Source: Pirellula staleyi DSM 6068
GTDB lineage: Bacteria > Planctomycetota > Planctomycetia > Pirellulales > Pirellulaceae
DNA: 51,611 nucleotides
NCBI GenBank assembly: GCA_945875845.1
Contig: CAMCMB010000050.1
Coordinates: 1-51,611, forward strand
Direction of reading: 5' to 3'
In this document: one piece after another, positions 38,376 to 46,902 of the stretch
How positions within the stretch are numbered: the stretch's first letter is position 1
Layout of the letters: each line of letters opens with the position of its first letter
Program-made: the position numbers and the translations under genes
The notes under the pieces: model-generated
What the model was told of the DNA's origin: nothing
The model's database searches: none
What the model saw: the letters and a program-made list of their open reading frames with translations, nothing else

Positions 38376-39188
38376 AAGCTTGTTGGTCGATCGGATCCGC
38401 ATTTTTCGTATCGTTCTCTTTTTGCGATTCATCGTGCAATCAAAACGCCTTGGTGAGTTTCGGATGCGGCCTAGATAACTGTCGCGAGTCAGCAGCCCTA
38501 CGAATGAGGGCGCGTTGCGATCTGTTCGAGGCTAGGGTTGGAAACACGGCAGTCCCGTCATTGCGGGGCGGTGCGAAAGTCCTGGCCGTTTGCCGCGTGA
38601 AAAGTAAGGCTGGGGGCTTTCGTAAAAATGGACCATGTCAGTGGAAACAGAAAATTCGGTCGCAACTGGTTGTGGCACTGCACTTTATGTCATATCATCA
38701 GGAAAGCCATCCCCCGAAAGGCGGATGGACCAATGAGGACCAGCTGGTCATACCAATTAGCCGTTGGGCGATAGCCCCGGTTTTCCAATTGCTCGACATT
38801 CGTCGAGAACCGGGGCTATCGCCCTTCGGCTATCAGTTTGTGTCACTCGAAGACTCATACCGATGTCCTTAGTCGCAAAGATAGACCAATGAGGACCAGC
38901 TGCTCCGATTTGAAATGCGATTTCAAATCTCAGATCGCAGATCGGTCATTTTGGATTTGCCGCCCCTGGGCTTGAACCGCTTGAACCCACACGATCTACA
39001 TCTAGAGTGTGTCGTCTCTTTGTTGTTCAACCACCCTTTGCTAACCTTTAAGCCCTTAGTTTCAATCGAGCTTGTTCCTCTGCGACCTCCACGTCTCGGC
39101 GTTTCCATTCTCGGTCGTGCAGCTATCTCGACTCGGAGAGCCGTACCACACTCACACAGAGATCTCGTATGGCAGAGCCACGCTACAA
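38376..39188. other. Gene-free gap inside the island
   Basis: About 810 bp without a credible protein. It holds the GGCGATAGCC element (38754-38871) and the 19-bp direct repeat GACCAATGAGGACCAGCTG at 38728-38746 and 38884-38902. Open frames at 38450-38872 and 38915-39337 cross the repeat or lack any family likeness. Confidence 0.6.
38754..38871. repeat. GGCGATAGCC inverted repeat element, copy B
   Basis: Nearly identical to 26487-26604 along its whole length, including nested hairpin CTCGACATTCGTCGAG and the tail CACTCGAAGACTCATACCG. It is flanked by the 19-bp direct repeat GACCAATGAGGACCAGCTG (38728-38746, 38884-38902), which could be a target duplication. Confidence 0.8.
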
Positions 39189-40844
39189 TTAGTGTGGCTT
39201 GGCGGAGGCTAGCCCAATTGCCAAATGGATCGCGATCGCCAGCAGGATCCAGACCAGTGCCCATCGTCGCTTGCCACCGACAAGCTGCTTGCCGATCGAA
39301 TCGCACTTTGCGATCGCCTTCGAAAGGAGCCAATTGAACCCACCGGACTCAGTTTGCTTCTTGGGCCAAAGCCCCAAGGCGCTCATCATCACGACCAAAG
39401 TTGTCAGGGCGACGAGAATCAGCGTTGTTCCCGGATACAGCAGTGGCCAAGCGCTTCGTTCATGCGTCACAAACCCATCGCCAATGACATGCGCCATCTC
39501 AACCGAATAGACGCTCACGATGAAGACCTCGATCCATTCCACTTTTTCATGCAACCGAACTTGCTCCTCAAAACTTTCCGACTGGCTTTCGTTTTGGGCA
39601 ATCAACTCCTGTGTGCTTAATTGCCGGTCGATGTCCGTTAGGATCGCGTCCATGCCTGCCGCCGCTTCGTCGATTTCAAAAGCTTGTCGGCATTCACGAA
39701 ACCAACGCGATGTATTGTCCTCGTCCGAAATCTGACGGATCTGACCCCGCAATGCAAAGTGCACCATGGCCTTTCTAAGTGGTGCCAAACGATGGTAATA
39801 TCCCAAAGGATCGACAACGGCATTTCCATCCGAACCGCTCGGTTCTTGGCTGAGCTCGATCGACTCAAGTTTTAACGCTTGAATCGCAAGTCGCTGTTGC
39901 ATTGCGATCAAATACGGCAAGAACCACTTGTCAATCGCTTGGTCTAGACGTTGCAAATCGAAGCGATGTGATTGGTTGGATCCGGGCGTCGCTTGGTCAG
40001 CGACAAGCGCTGCGGCACCCAGGCTGCCTACCCCCATCCACATCTTGCGATTGATGAGAATCGATTGGTTGGCCGTAATCGCGTCTTGGACAGTCCCGCA
40101 ATGGTCAGTCGGCCAAATCATTTGCAACCCAATCAAGTTTGTGAGGATCGCGTCTCGAGTGGACGAAACACCAAAATCGACGCTCCCATCAAGTCGAACG
40201 GCAGTGTAGAGGCTCATCGATCTTTGGGTAGCGGTAATTCCGAATTCCGATTCCCGATGCCCACCTGGCGTTGCGCCCTCCAATAGACCTTCACAGAGTG
40301 TCGGCAAGTTCTGAACGGTTGGACTGAAGTCAATGATGTTCGAAGCGAGTGGGAAGACCCGTTCTGGATTTCTTGACAGCCACTCTTTGCCGTAATGCAA
40401 TCGACTGTTAAAGGCGCGAACTTGTTCGATGGTTGTGAGCGATGTCTTCGAATGAAGAGCAATCGAGAGCACGCCGATCCCGTAGGCGCTCAAGAAAAGT
40501 TCGCAACCCCTCCTGGCTGCGAACGGCCTCAACGTGTCCTCTGATTCCGGAGTTGTGGCGATGAGATGCCGATCCAACTGTGGGTTGAGCTTCAAGTAAG
40601 CACCGTTCTCGAACGAACCGAGCGATGGTTCGTAAAGCGGCAGATAGGAGAATACATTGTCGAGATACTCCGAGCGCAACGAAGTTAGATGCCACGCCTC
40701 GGATTGCATGAGGCGCACACCCTTTAGGTGTTCGACGAACGATCGAATTTTCGTGTAGTCAAACAAGAATGGGAGCAAGAATCGTGTTTCGAATTGTTTG
40801 ACTGGGAACTGCATGGGAATGGGTTGAGTGTGGGTGTGAGTCAC
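39189..40844 (-). CDS. Large protein with C-terminal membrane segments, effector candidate
   Basis: 551 aa, with a long soluble part and membrane segments at the end. Helical segments run about 300-430 (IDKWFLPYLIAMQQRLA, DIDRQLSTQELIAQ). A hydrophobic helix KVEWIEVFIVSVYSVEM (434-450) is followed by TM segments at about 467-493 and 527-547. The layout of a soluble domain, helical stalk and two end TMs recalls CorA-like and RMND1-like membrane proteins, but no GMN motif is present. CorA-like effectors are known in some type III loci. It is divergent from the HD gene by 21 bp, and M11 is an alternative start. Not assignable beyond that. Confidence 0.5.
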   Translation of the reverse strand: MTHTHTQPIPMQFPVKQFETRFLLPFLFDYTKIRSFVEHLKGVRLMQSEAWHLTSLRSEYLDNVFSYLPLYEPSLGSFENGAYLKLNPQLDRHLIATTPESEDTLRPFAARRGCELFLSAYGIGVLSIALHSKTSLTTIEQVRAFNSRLHYGKEWLSRNPERVFPLASNIIDFSPTVQNLPTLCEGLLEGATPGGHRESEFGITATQRSMSLYTAVRLDGSVDFGVSSTRDAILTNLIGLQMIWPTDHCGTVQDAITANQSILINRKMWMGVGSLGAAALVADQATPGSNQSHRFDLQRLDQAIDKWFLPYLIAMQQRLAIQALKLESIELSQEPSGSDGNAVVDPLGYYHRLAPLRKAMVHFALRGQIRQISDEDNTSRWFRECRQAFEIDEAAAGMDAILTDIDRQLSTQELIAQNESQSESFEEQVRLHEKVEWIEVFIVSVYSVEMAHVIGDGFVTHERSAWPLLYPGTTLILVALTTLVVMMSALGLWPKKQTESGGFNWLLSKAIAKCDSIGKQLVGGKRRWALVWILLAIAIHLAIGLASAKPH

Positions 40845-40865
40845 GGCACAGAGTGCTGTGTTACA

Positions 40866-41159
40866 ATGGGGCTTCCTAATTTATCCATCGTAGAAGAAAT
40901 CGCCATCGTGTTGAATGAAAACTCCGCTTCTGGGCCCACCTTGGTAGCTTGGTCACAGGACATAACGAGGGCGTTTGAATTGGGTGTTGAGCTGCATCGG
41001 GAGCAGGTGCGCAAGGGGACGAACATACCGTACGTCTCGCACTTGATGGCGGTGTGTGCGATTGTAATGGAATATGGCGGTGACCGGGACGCTGTGATTG
41101 CTGCCCTTTTGCATGACGCGGCCGAGGACCAAGGGGGGATGAGACCAGTTCCGAGATAA
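40866..41159 (+). CDS. Truncated RelA/SpoT-like HD phosphohydrolase
   Basis: 97 aa. KGTNIPYVSHLMAV then YGGDRDAVIAALLHDAAEDQGG is the first half of the HD fold of (p)ppGpp hydrolase-like proteins, with the HD pair in LLHDAAED. It then breaks off at a run of G and ends GMRPVPR, where intact family members continue for about 80 residues. The ATG at 40866 is the likely start. It lies 12 bp ahead of the Cas6-RT-Cas1 gene on the same strand. It might be decayed, or a true minimal form; losing the later metal-binding residues would make it inactive. Confidence 0.6.
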   Translation: MGLPNLSIVEEIAIVLNENSASGPTLVAWSQDITRAFELGVELHREQVRKGTNIPYVSHLMAVCAIVMEYGGDRDAVIAALLHDAAEDQGGMRPVPR

Positions 41160-41171
41160 AATGGTCTTACT

Positions 41172-43967
41172 ATGAATGAAGCCCCTTTTGTTATCTATCG
41201 ATTACGTCTCGCCCTCAAACCAAAACAAGCGATTCGGATTCCTCCCAATCAATATGGGATGTTCTATGCCATGCTCTGCGAGGCCCATGCACGAGTCACG
41301 CACGGCGAAGCGGCGTTGCCCGATGGTGTGCTCATTACGCCGCCCGACCAAGCGGTGCGTTGGGTCAACCCCAGCGGGTCGCTCGGTCTTGGAATGACCC
41401 TCTTGGCTCCCAACGAACACATCGGTATCAAACGGGCTATCGAAGTGGTGGATGGACTTCGCGCGTTGGGAAAGGAACAAGGGAAATCGCAATGGCTTCG
41501 CCAGTTCCAAGTCGACACAATCTACGATTGCGTGACTCAATCGAAAGTGCAAACGGCGGGGATGCTCAAACCCATCTTGTCAGACCACTTTCGAGACGAA
41601 TGGAGCCGAATTGCATCGCTCGACGCACTGACCCTCGAGTTCAAGACGCCGTTGCGGTGCGCACTCCCCAAGAACAAGAGAACCGATGGTCACGGATTCT
41701 TCGACGACACTTATTTCTCAGCAACTTTCTTTTTGAACCGGCTTGCAAAGCGATTGGAACAATTGGGATGGAACATGGGTCAGGCGGAAATCGGAACAAG
41801 TCGAACACTTGCCACGGATAACCAATTGGTCTGGCTCGATATTGGCTACGGCAGTTCGAAAGATCGGAAAACGCTCGGTGGCTGCATGGGTCGGATCACG
41901 TTTCAGCATCTCACCGATTTTCAAAAGGCTTGTTTGGTGATGGGACAGTATTCGCGAGCGGGTGAAAATACACGGTTTGGATTCGGCGAATATCGCATTG
42001 TCGAACTAGGGGACGATCCATTCGCAATCCATCGTACTCATTCGCTCATCGAACATGCAATCCGCAGTACAGATGCGGATCGCGTGGCGGAAGAAATGGC
42101 GCTTGAAAGTGGCGTGCTCTCGCAAGCTCTGTCTCGTGTTCAAGAGGGGAGCTATCAATGTGGGCGACACTTCCGAGTGGCGATTACCAAGCCGTCCGGC
42201 GGCGAGCGCATTTTGGCAATCCCAACCCCGCTGGATCGTGCTGTGCAACGGGTCATGCTGCCAGTGCTGACAGAGGGCATTGATGGGTTCCTTGAATCCT
42301 CATCGATGGCCTTCCGACGTGGTTTGGGGCGAACGCAAGCGGCCCAGCAAATCAAGCGTGCCTATCGAGACGGCTATGTCTGGGCGGTCAAGGCGGATTT
42401 TGTTGCGTTCTTTGACAATGTGTCGCATTCGCTTCTTCGCAAGCGATTGTCGGCCTATCTCGCTGATACAACAACAGTGGATTGGATCATGAAGTGCGTT
42501 GAATCCGGTAGTCCAGATCAAGGGCGAGGAATCCCGACAGGATCGCCACTGTCGCCCGTACTTGCTAATCTCTTTTTGGATCACTTCGACGAACAACTGC
42601 GGTCCACCGGAGGCCGACTTATTCGTTATGCCGACGATTTCTTAATTCTGTGCAAGTCCCAAGAGGAAGCGAACCAACTTTTTCAGGCGGCACGCAAAGA
42701 AGCGAATCAGCTGCAATTGGAACTGAATGCTGACAAATCCAAGACGGTCGAATTTCGTAGTGGTTTTGTGTTCTTGGGATTCCACTTTCAATGGAAAGGG
42801 GAATGGATATCGACCACCGGCGGCGAGCCCCAATTGATTGACGATGTCGCTTGGACTCCCACGAAAAAGCCAAATGCAGTTCGCGAGGACGAAATCGTCC
42901 TACCGGGTGAAAGCGATTGGAATACTCCCTTTCGCCAGTCGACGGTGATTGTGGGAGACGACTACTCCCACCTGCGCAGCGAAGCCAATGCGATTGTGTT
43001 TGAGTCTGAGTCAGACAAACCATCGGTTCGGATCTCGCACGACAAGATTCAGGAACTTTGGATCGGGAGCAAGACATCGGTCCACTGGTCGGCGATAAGA
43101 AGTGTTACCAAAAGCGGCGGTGCGATTTTTGTCGTGGAGGACTCAGGACGCGTGGAAACCGTCATCAGCAACGACGAAACCACCCCGAATGCGGCTCTCG
43201 TGCAACGACAGTGTCAGTTGTTGGAATCGCCAGAACGGAGATTGACGATCGCGACGAAACTGATTCATGCCAAGATTCAAAACTACGGAATATTGAGCGA
43301 TTTCGTTTTGGAACATGGAAACGGAATTGGCCAGAGACTTCGAGAGTTATCGGCAAGGGCACTTGAATGTGAGACGGCAGCATCGTTGCTCGGTGTAGAG
43401 GGATCGGCGGCTGCGATGTGGTATGGCCGGTTTTCGGAGACGTTAGGCAAAGACTATTCGTTTCAACGCAGGACGGCACCCGACGCCCATGACCCAATCA
43501 ATGTTATGCTTAATCTTGGGCAGACGATACTTCATCGTTGGTGCATACATTGGATACAGCGGGCGGGCTTGGTCGAAACGATTGGGGTAATGCACGAACC
43601 TCGAGCTGGACACGCGGCTTTGGCAAGCGATCTACAGGAGCCCTTTCGTCATCTCGTGGACCGCACGGTGATTGAGGCCAGTCGATCGATTCGTGTTTCC
43701 GAGTTCTCTGCTGATCCAGAGGGACCATTTCCGCTGCGAATGAGCCACCATGCAAGAACAGCATTCATCGGTTCACTCCACCGCAATATGGACCGAAGCG
43801 TCGCAGGCTTATCTCAGTCAGAACCGCGATCTTACCGAGAACAAATGCGACTTTTGGTGTTTAGATACGCGGAATGGCTATCGTCGCCTGAAGCTGATTT
43901 GAAAGTGTTTTTACATCCCAGAGGGTACAGTCGAGCAAACCGAATTCAGGTCGGAAAACGGATTTAG
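41172..43967 (+). CDS. Cas6-reverse transcriptase-Cas1 fusion
   Basis: 931 aa in three parts. (1) Cas6, residues 1-about 285, with the glycine loop MGQYSRAGENTRFGFGEY (257-274). (2) A group II-like reverse transcriptase, about 335-545: VKADFVAFFDN with D409, FRRGLGRTQAA, IPTGSPLSPVLANLFLD and the catalytic YADD (486-489). (3) Cas1, about 590-925: E743 in GVEGSAAAMW, H808 in GVMHEP and D820/E823 in SDLQEPFRHLVD, the metal-binding set of the integrase. Known Cas6-RT-Cas1 proteins acquire spacers from RNA and DNA with Cas2. All active residues look intact. No Cas2 gene was found nearby. Confidence 0.95.
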   Translation: MNEAPFVIYRLRLALKPKQAIRIPPNQYGMFYAMLCEAHARVTHGEAALPDGVLITPPDQAVRWVNPSGSLGLGMTLLAPNEHIGIKRAIEVVDGLRALGKEQGKSQWLRQFQVDTIYDCVTQSKVQTAGMLKPILSDHFRDEWSRIASLDALTLEFKTPLRCALPKNKRTDGHGFFDDTYFSATFFLNRLAKRLEQLGWNMGQAEIGTSRTLATDNQLVWLDIGYGSSKDRKTLGGCMGRITFQHLTDFQKACLVMGQYSRAGENTRFGFGEYRIVELGDDPFAIHRTHSLIEHAIRSTDADRVAEEMALESGVLSQALSRVQEGSYQCGRHFRVAITKPSGGERILAIPTPLDRAVQRVMLPVLTEGIDGFLESSSMAFRRGLGRTQAAQQIKRAYRDGYVWAVKADFVAFFDNVSHSLLRKRLSAYLADTTTVDWIMKCVESGSPDQGRGIPTGSPLSPVLANLFLDHFDEQLRSTGGRLIRYADDFLILCKSQEEANQLFQAARKEANQLQLELNADKSKTVEFRSGFVFLGFHFQWKGEWISTTGGEPQLIDDVAWTPTKKPNAVREDEIVLPGESDWNTPFRQSTVIVGDDYSHLRSEANAIVFESESDKPSVRISHDKIQELWIGSKTSVHWSAIRSVTKSGGAIFVVEDSGRVETVISNDETTPNAALVQRQCQLLESPERRLTIATKLIHAKIQNYGILSDFVLEHGNGIGQRLRELSARALECETAASLLGVEGSAAAMWYGRFSETLGKDYSFQRRTAPDAHDPINVMLNLGQTILHRWCIHWIQRAGLVETIGVMHEPRAGHAALASDLQEPFRHLVDRTVIEASRSIRVSEFSADPEGPFPLRMSHHARTAFIGSLHRNMDRSVAGLSQSEPRSYREQMRLLVFRYAEWLSSPEADLKVFLHPRGYSRANRIQVGKRI

Positions 43968-44068
43968 GCCAAACCCCGATTGCATTGGCTTGTAACTCGG
44001 TCGGATGACCGCTTGCGTTGAAGGAAGGAGGTGGTTGATGCTGCAAACGCTTGCTCACTGCGATTCAA
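43968..44068. other. Spacer at the right edge of the island
   Basis: Nothing recognisable; it joins the Cas6-RT-Cas1 gene to the MFS remnant. Confidence 0.5.
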
Positions 44069-44302
44069 TCAACGCCCCTGTCGCTTCAAACTCAGCAATG
44101 CCCCGAGCGCGACCACGGAAAAAGCGAGTGAACTGGCCAAGCCGATCTTCAGCCCCGCAAAATCGCTCACGAATCCTACTATCCATGGTCCAAACGCCTC
44201 GCCCAGTCCCCCAAACGCAAAGAGGATTCCCAGGATAGCGCCGGTCTTTGCCACATGCAGTTTTATCACTGCGGCCGTAACCGTTGGAAATACAACGCAT
44301 TG
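44069..44302 (-). pseudogene. MFS transporter remnant (C-terminal end)
   Basis: A fragment of about 77 codons reads VFPTVTAAVIKL, ILGILFAFGGLGEAFGPW, VGFVSDFAGLKIG and a last hydrophobic helix ending LKRQGR, stop. This matches the final two helices of a major facilitator. No start or upstream part exists: at 44303 it is replaced by sequence from the SASA esterase gene. Confidence 0.7.
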
Positions 44303-44568
44303 GAGACTCGAACTTCGTCGATGTCGCCGATGAAGTCATAGTTGTTGTACCAACCGCCGATCCACAACCTTGCAGGATTTTGGATGTTCAAAGGAGACGA
44401 GGCCGTTTTTTTCTCGCCATTCAGTTTACCGTTCACGAAAATTCGCGATTCGCCTTGGCGATACGTATGAACGACATGAGCAATGGAAATCCCTCAATCG
44501 ACACGTCAGCCGGTAGATCCGCTCCCTCGGATGTCGTTAAAAGGACTAGCGATCCCGATTGCTTCCAG
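44303..44568 (-). pseudogene. Deleted partial copy of the SASA esterase gene
   Basis: 44303-44478 is nearly identical to about 25391-25565 (LamG region of the esterase) and 44479-44568 to about 26182-26271 (DUF2341 region), in the same orientation. The 600-odd bases between them are missing. A few substitutions separate the copies, so the event is not very recent. Confidence 0.85.
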
Positions 44569-44587
44569 GCTGGCAATCGCTAAGTGA

Positions 44588-44613
44588 CAGGCTGGAAGCC
44601 TATCCCACTGCAA
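44588..44613. repeat. GATAGGCTTCCAGCCTGTC repeat, inverted copy
   Basis: GACAGGCTGGAAGCCTATCC, the reverse complement of the repeat at 26418-26462 on the other side of the island. Confidence 0.65.
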
Positions 44614-44675
44614 TAAAACGTTAAGATTAAGATGCCACAGGACGTTCCGACAGAAACATTGAAACGAGACCCACG

Positions 44676-46898
44676 ATGATCGGAAGACCACGCAGACTGC
44701 ATCCTAACCTACTCTCTTGGCCCCGCCAAACTTGTGGCCGCATGAAAATGGGTCGATGTTGTTGGATGTTGAGTTGGATCAGTATTGCCATCGGGTTTGT
44801 CATGAATCTCGCTCATGCCGACGACGCAGACGGAGGGCGTGTGGTTGCACGTCGACTCAATCGACTTGAGTATCAGAACAGCGTGCGGGACTTGTTGGGA
44901 GTGAACGTTGATTTCCAGGAGATGCTGCCACCCGACAGTTTGGCGGACGGATTCGACAATGTGGGCGAAGCTCTCCATATTTCCTCGTTTCTATTGGAGC
45001 GATATCTAGAAACCGCCAGTATCGCTCTCGATCGTGCCATCGCAAATCAACCTCAACCGCCGATCATCAAAAAACGCTATAGCCTCAAGGAAACGCACCA
45101 GGTTAAATCAACTACCGAAAACGTGTTTCGTAAATCGGACGACGAGGATCGTGTCGTCATGTTCAGTTCCTCGCGTTGGCAAGCGGCGACGCTATCACCG
45201 TTTTATCCGCCCGATCCCGGCACCTATCGATTCCGGATATCGGCCTCGGCAATTCAGAATTCAGGCAAACCGTTGACATATCAAGTGGACGCGGGCTTGA
45301 TGTTGATGACCGGCAAACAGCATCTGGTCAGCTACTTTGACGCCCCAGAGGGCAAGTACGAAGTTGCGGAATTCGTCGATTATCTTGATTCGCGAAATAC
45401 GATCCGCATTCTGCCGTCTGGACTTGCCTCGGCTCAGGAAGTGAACAAGATAGGAGCAGACAAATACGAAGGGCCGGGTTTGGCGATCGATTGGATTGAG
45501 GTTGAGGGACCGTTGAACGAAACTTGGCCCCCAGCGAGTCATCGCGGGATATTCGGCGAATTGCCGCAAAGATCTGCCCCCAATGAGAATCAGTCTAATC
45601 GTGTCGAAGTCGTATCCGACGTTCCACTCGTCGACGCGGATCGCATCCTTCGGCAGTTTTGCCGTCGATCGTTTCGACGAAGTGTGAATGAGGAAGATGT
45701 CGCTCCCTTCCTTAAACTTGTACATACCAAACTGGAGGAAGGACGCTCGTTCGAACAATCGATGCGAGTCGCTTTGACAGCCGTGATGGTGTCACCTCAG
45801 TTCCTGTTCCTTCACGAAGCACCTGGCACACTCAACGACTTCGCGCTGGCCAACCGGTTGGCGTATTTTCTATGGCGCACGATGCCCGACGAAAAATTAT
45901 TGACACTCGCGGAACAGGGTCTCTTGCACGATTCGCCGACGCTGCGTGCAGAAACGGAACGAATGCTCGAAGATCCAAAGGCTCAAGCGTTTGCCAAAGA
46001 CTTCGTAGGACAATGGCTTAACCTGCGCGACATCGATTTCACGATGCCCGCGCAACTGCTCTATCCTGAATTCGATGACATGCTCAAGGAGTCGATGGTA
46101 CGTGAAGCAGAATTGTTCTTTTCGGAACTCCTATCTCATGATCTGAGCTTAACCAATTTCGTTGCGTCGGATTTTTCGATATTGAACGGACGGCTAGCTC
46201 GGCACTATGGAATTCAAGGGGTTGATGGGTGGGAATTTCATCGTACCGTCTTGCCCCCAGAAAGCCATCGCGGTGGAGTCTTGACCATGGCAAGCGTGCT
46301 CAAGATCACGGCCAACGGAACCTATACTTCGCCCGTTAGTCGAGGAGTATTTGTTCTGGATCGGATTCTCGGGACTCCCCCTTCGCCACCTCCCGAAAGT
46401 GTGGCGGGCCTCGTCCCCGACATACGCGGAGCGACCACCATTCGCCAACAACTCGTCAAGCATCGCGAAGACGATGCGTGCGCAAGCTGCCATGCAGAAA
46501 TCGATCCACCCGGTTTTGCTCTCGAAAATTTCGATGTGATTGGCGGCTGGCGGGACCGCTATCGGCTTTCAGGCTGGACGCGCGAGGCCACGGAAGTTGT
46601 CGTGAATGGCCTAAAAATGCGATACTACCATGGCGCCAAAGTGGATCCCGCCGACATCTTGCAGGATGGGCGTGGATTTCAAAATAGCGATGAACTTAAG
46701 ACGCTTCTGTTAGCGGATAAAGACCAAATCGCCCGCGCTCTAACGCACAAACTGGTAACCTACAGCACAGGTGCAGCACCGCGTCCCGACGATCAGGCAC
46801 AAATCGATGCCATCGTCGACCGGGTACGCGAACAGAACTACGGCTTTCGAACGCTCATTCACGAAATCGTGACAAGCGACTTGTTTCGCAGTAAGTAA
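44676..46898 (+). CDS. Secreted DUF1587/1595/1592/1588/1585 protein
   Basis: 740 aa, exported. DUF1587 (LEYQNSVRDLLGV, about 60-120) starts the planctomycete module, followed by a carbohydrate-binding-like segment, DUF1595 (LRQFCRRSFRRSVN), DUF1592 (ANRLAYFLWRTMPD), DUF1588 with a haem-type CASCH motif near residue 600 (DACASCHAEIDPPGFALENF) and C-terminal DUF1585. Related proteins are cytochrome c-like and thought to act in polymer oxidation; the exact function is unproven. The first 22 residues may be non-native: ATG 44742 (MKMGRCCWM) begins a cleaner signal peptide. The DUF1552 gene follows after 4 bp. Confidence 0.88.
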   Translation: MIGRPRRLHPNLLSWPRQTCGRMKMGRCCWMLSWISIAIGFVMNLAHADDADGGRVVARRLNRLEYQNSVRDLLGVNVDFQEMLPPDSLADGFDNVGEALHISSFLLERYLETASIALDRAIANQPQPPIIKKRYSLKETHQVKSTTENVFRKSDDEDRVVMFSSSRWQAATLSPFYPPDPGTYRFRISASAIQNSGKPLTYQVDAGLMLMTGKQHLVSYFDAPEGKYEVAEFVDYLDSRNTIRILPSGLASAQEVNKIGADKYEGPGLAIDWIEVEGPLNETWPPASHRGIFGELPQRSAPNENQSNRVEVVSDVPLVDADRILRQFCRRSFRRSVNEEDVAPFLKLVHTKLEEGRSFEQSMRVALTAVMVSPQFLFLHEAPGTLNDFALANRLAYFLWRTMPDEKLLTLAEQGLLHDSPTLRAETERMLEDPKAQAFAKDFVGQWLNLRDIDFTMPAQLLYPEFDDMLKESMVREAELFFSELLSHDLSLTNFVASDFSILNGRLARHYGIQGVDGWEFHRTVLPPESHRGGVLTMASVLKITANGTYTSPVSRGVFVLDRILGTPPSPPPESVAGLVPDIRGATTIRQQLVKHREDDACASCHAEIDPPGFALENFDVIGGWRDRYRLSGWTREATEVVVNGLKMRYYHGAKVDPADILQDGRGFQNSDELKTLLLADKDQIARALTHKLVTYSTGAAPRPDDQAQIDAIVDRVREQNYGFRTLIHEIVTSDLFRSK

Positions 46899-46902
46899 AC
46901 GC

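Noticed and set aside
38450-39337. Two plus-strand proteins of 140 aa each
   Set aside because: One crosses the inverted repeat element, the other lies partly antisense to the membrane protein gene; neither has family-like sequence.
40866-41159. Missing HD domain of Cas10
   Set aside because: The HD sequence is of the RelA/SpoT kind, not the Cas10 kind, and is truncated.
41172-43967. Group II intron reverse transcriptase
   Set aside because: The RT is in frame between Cas6 and Cas1 domains and no intron RNA domains were seen around it.
27200-44070. A CRISPR array inside the island
   Set aside because: No regularly spaced repeats with unique spacers were found; the only repeated sequences are the inverted element and its flanks.
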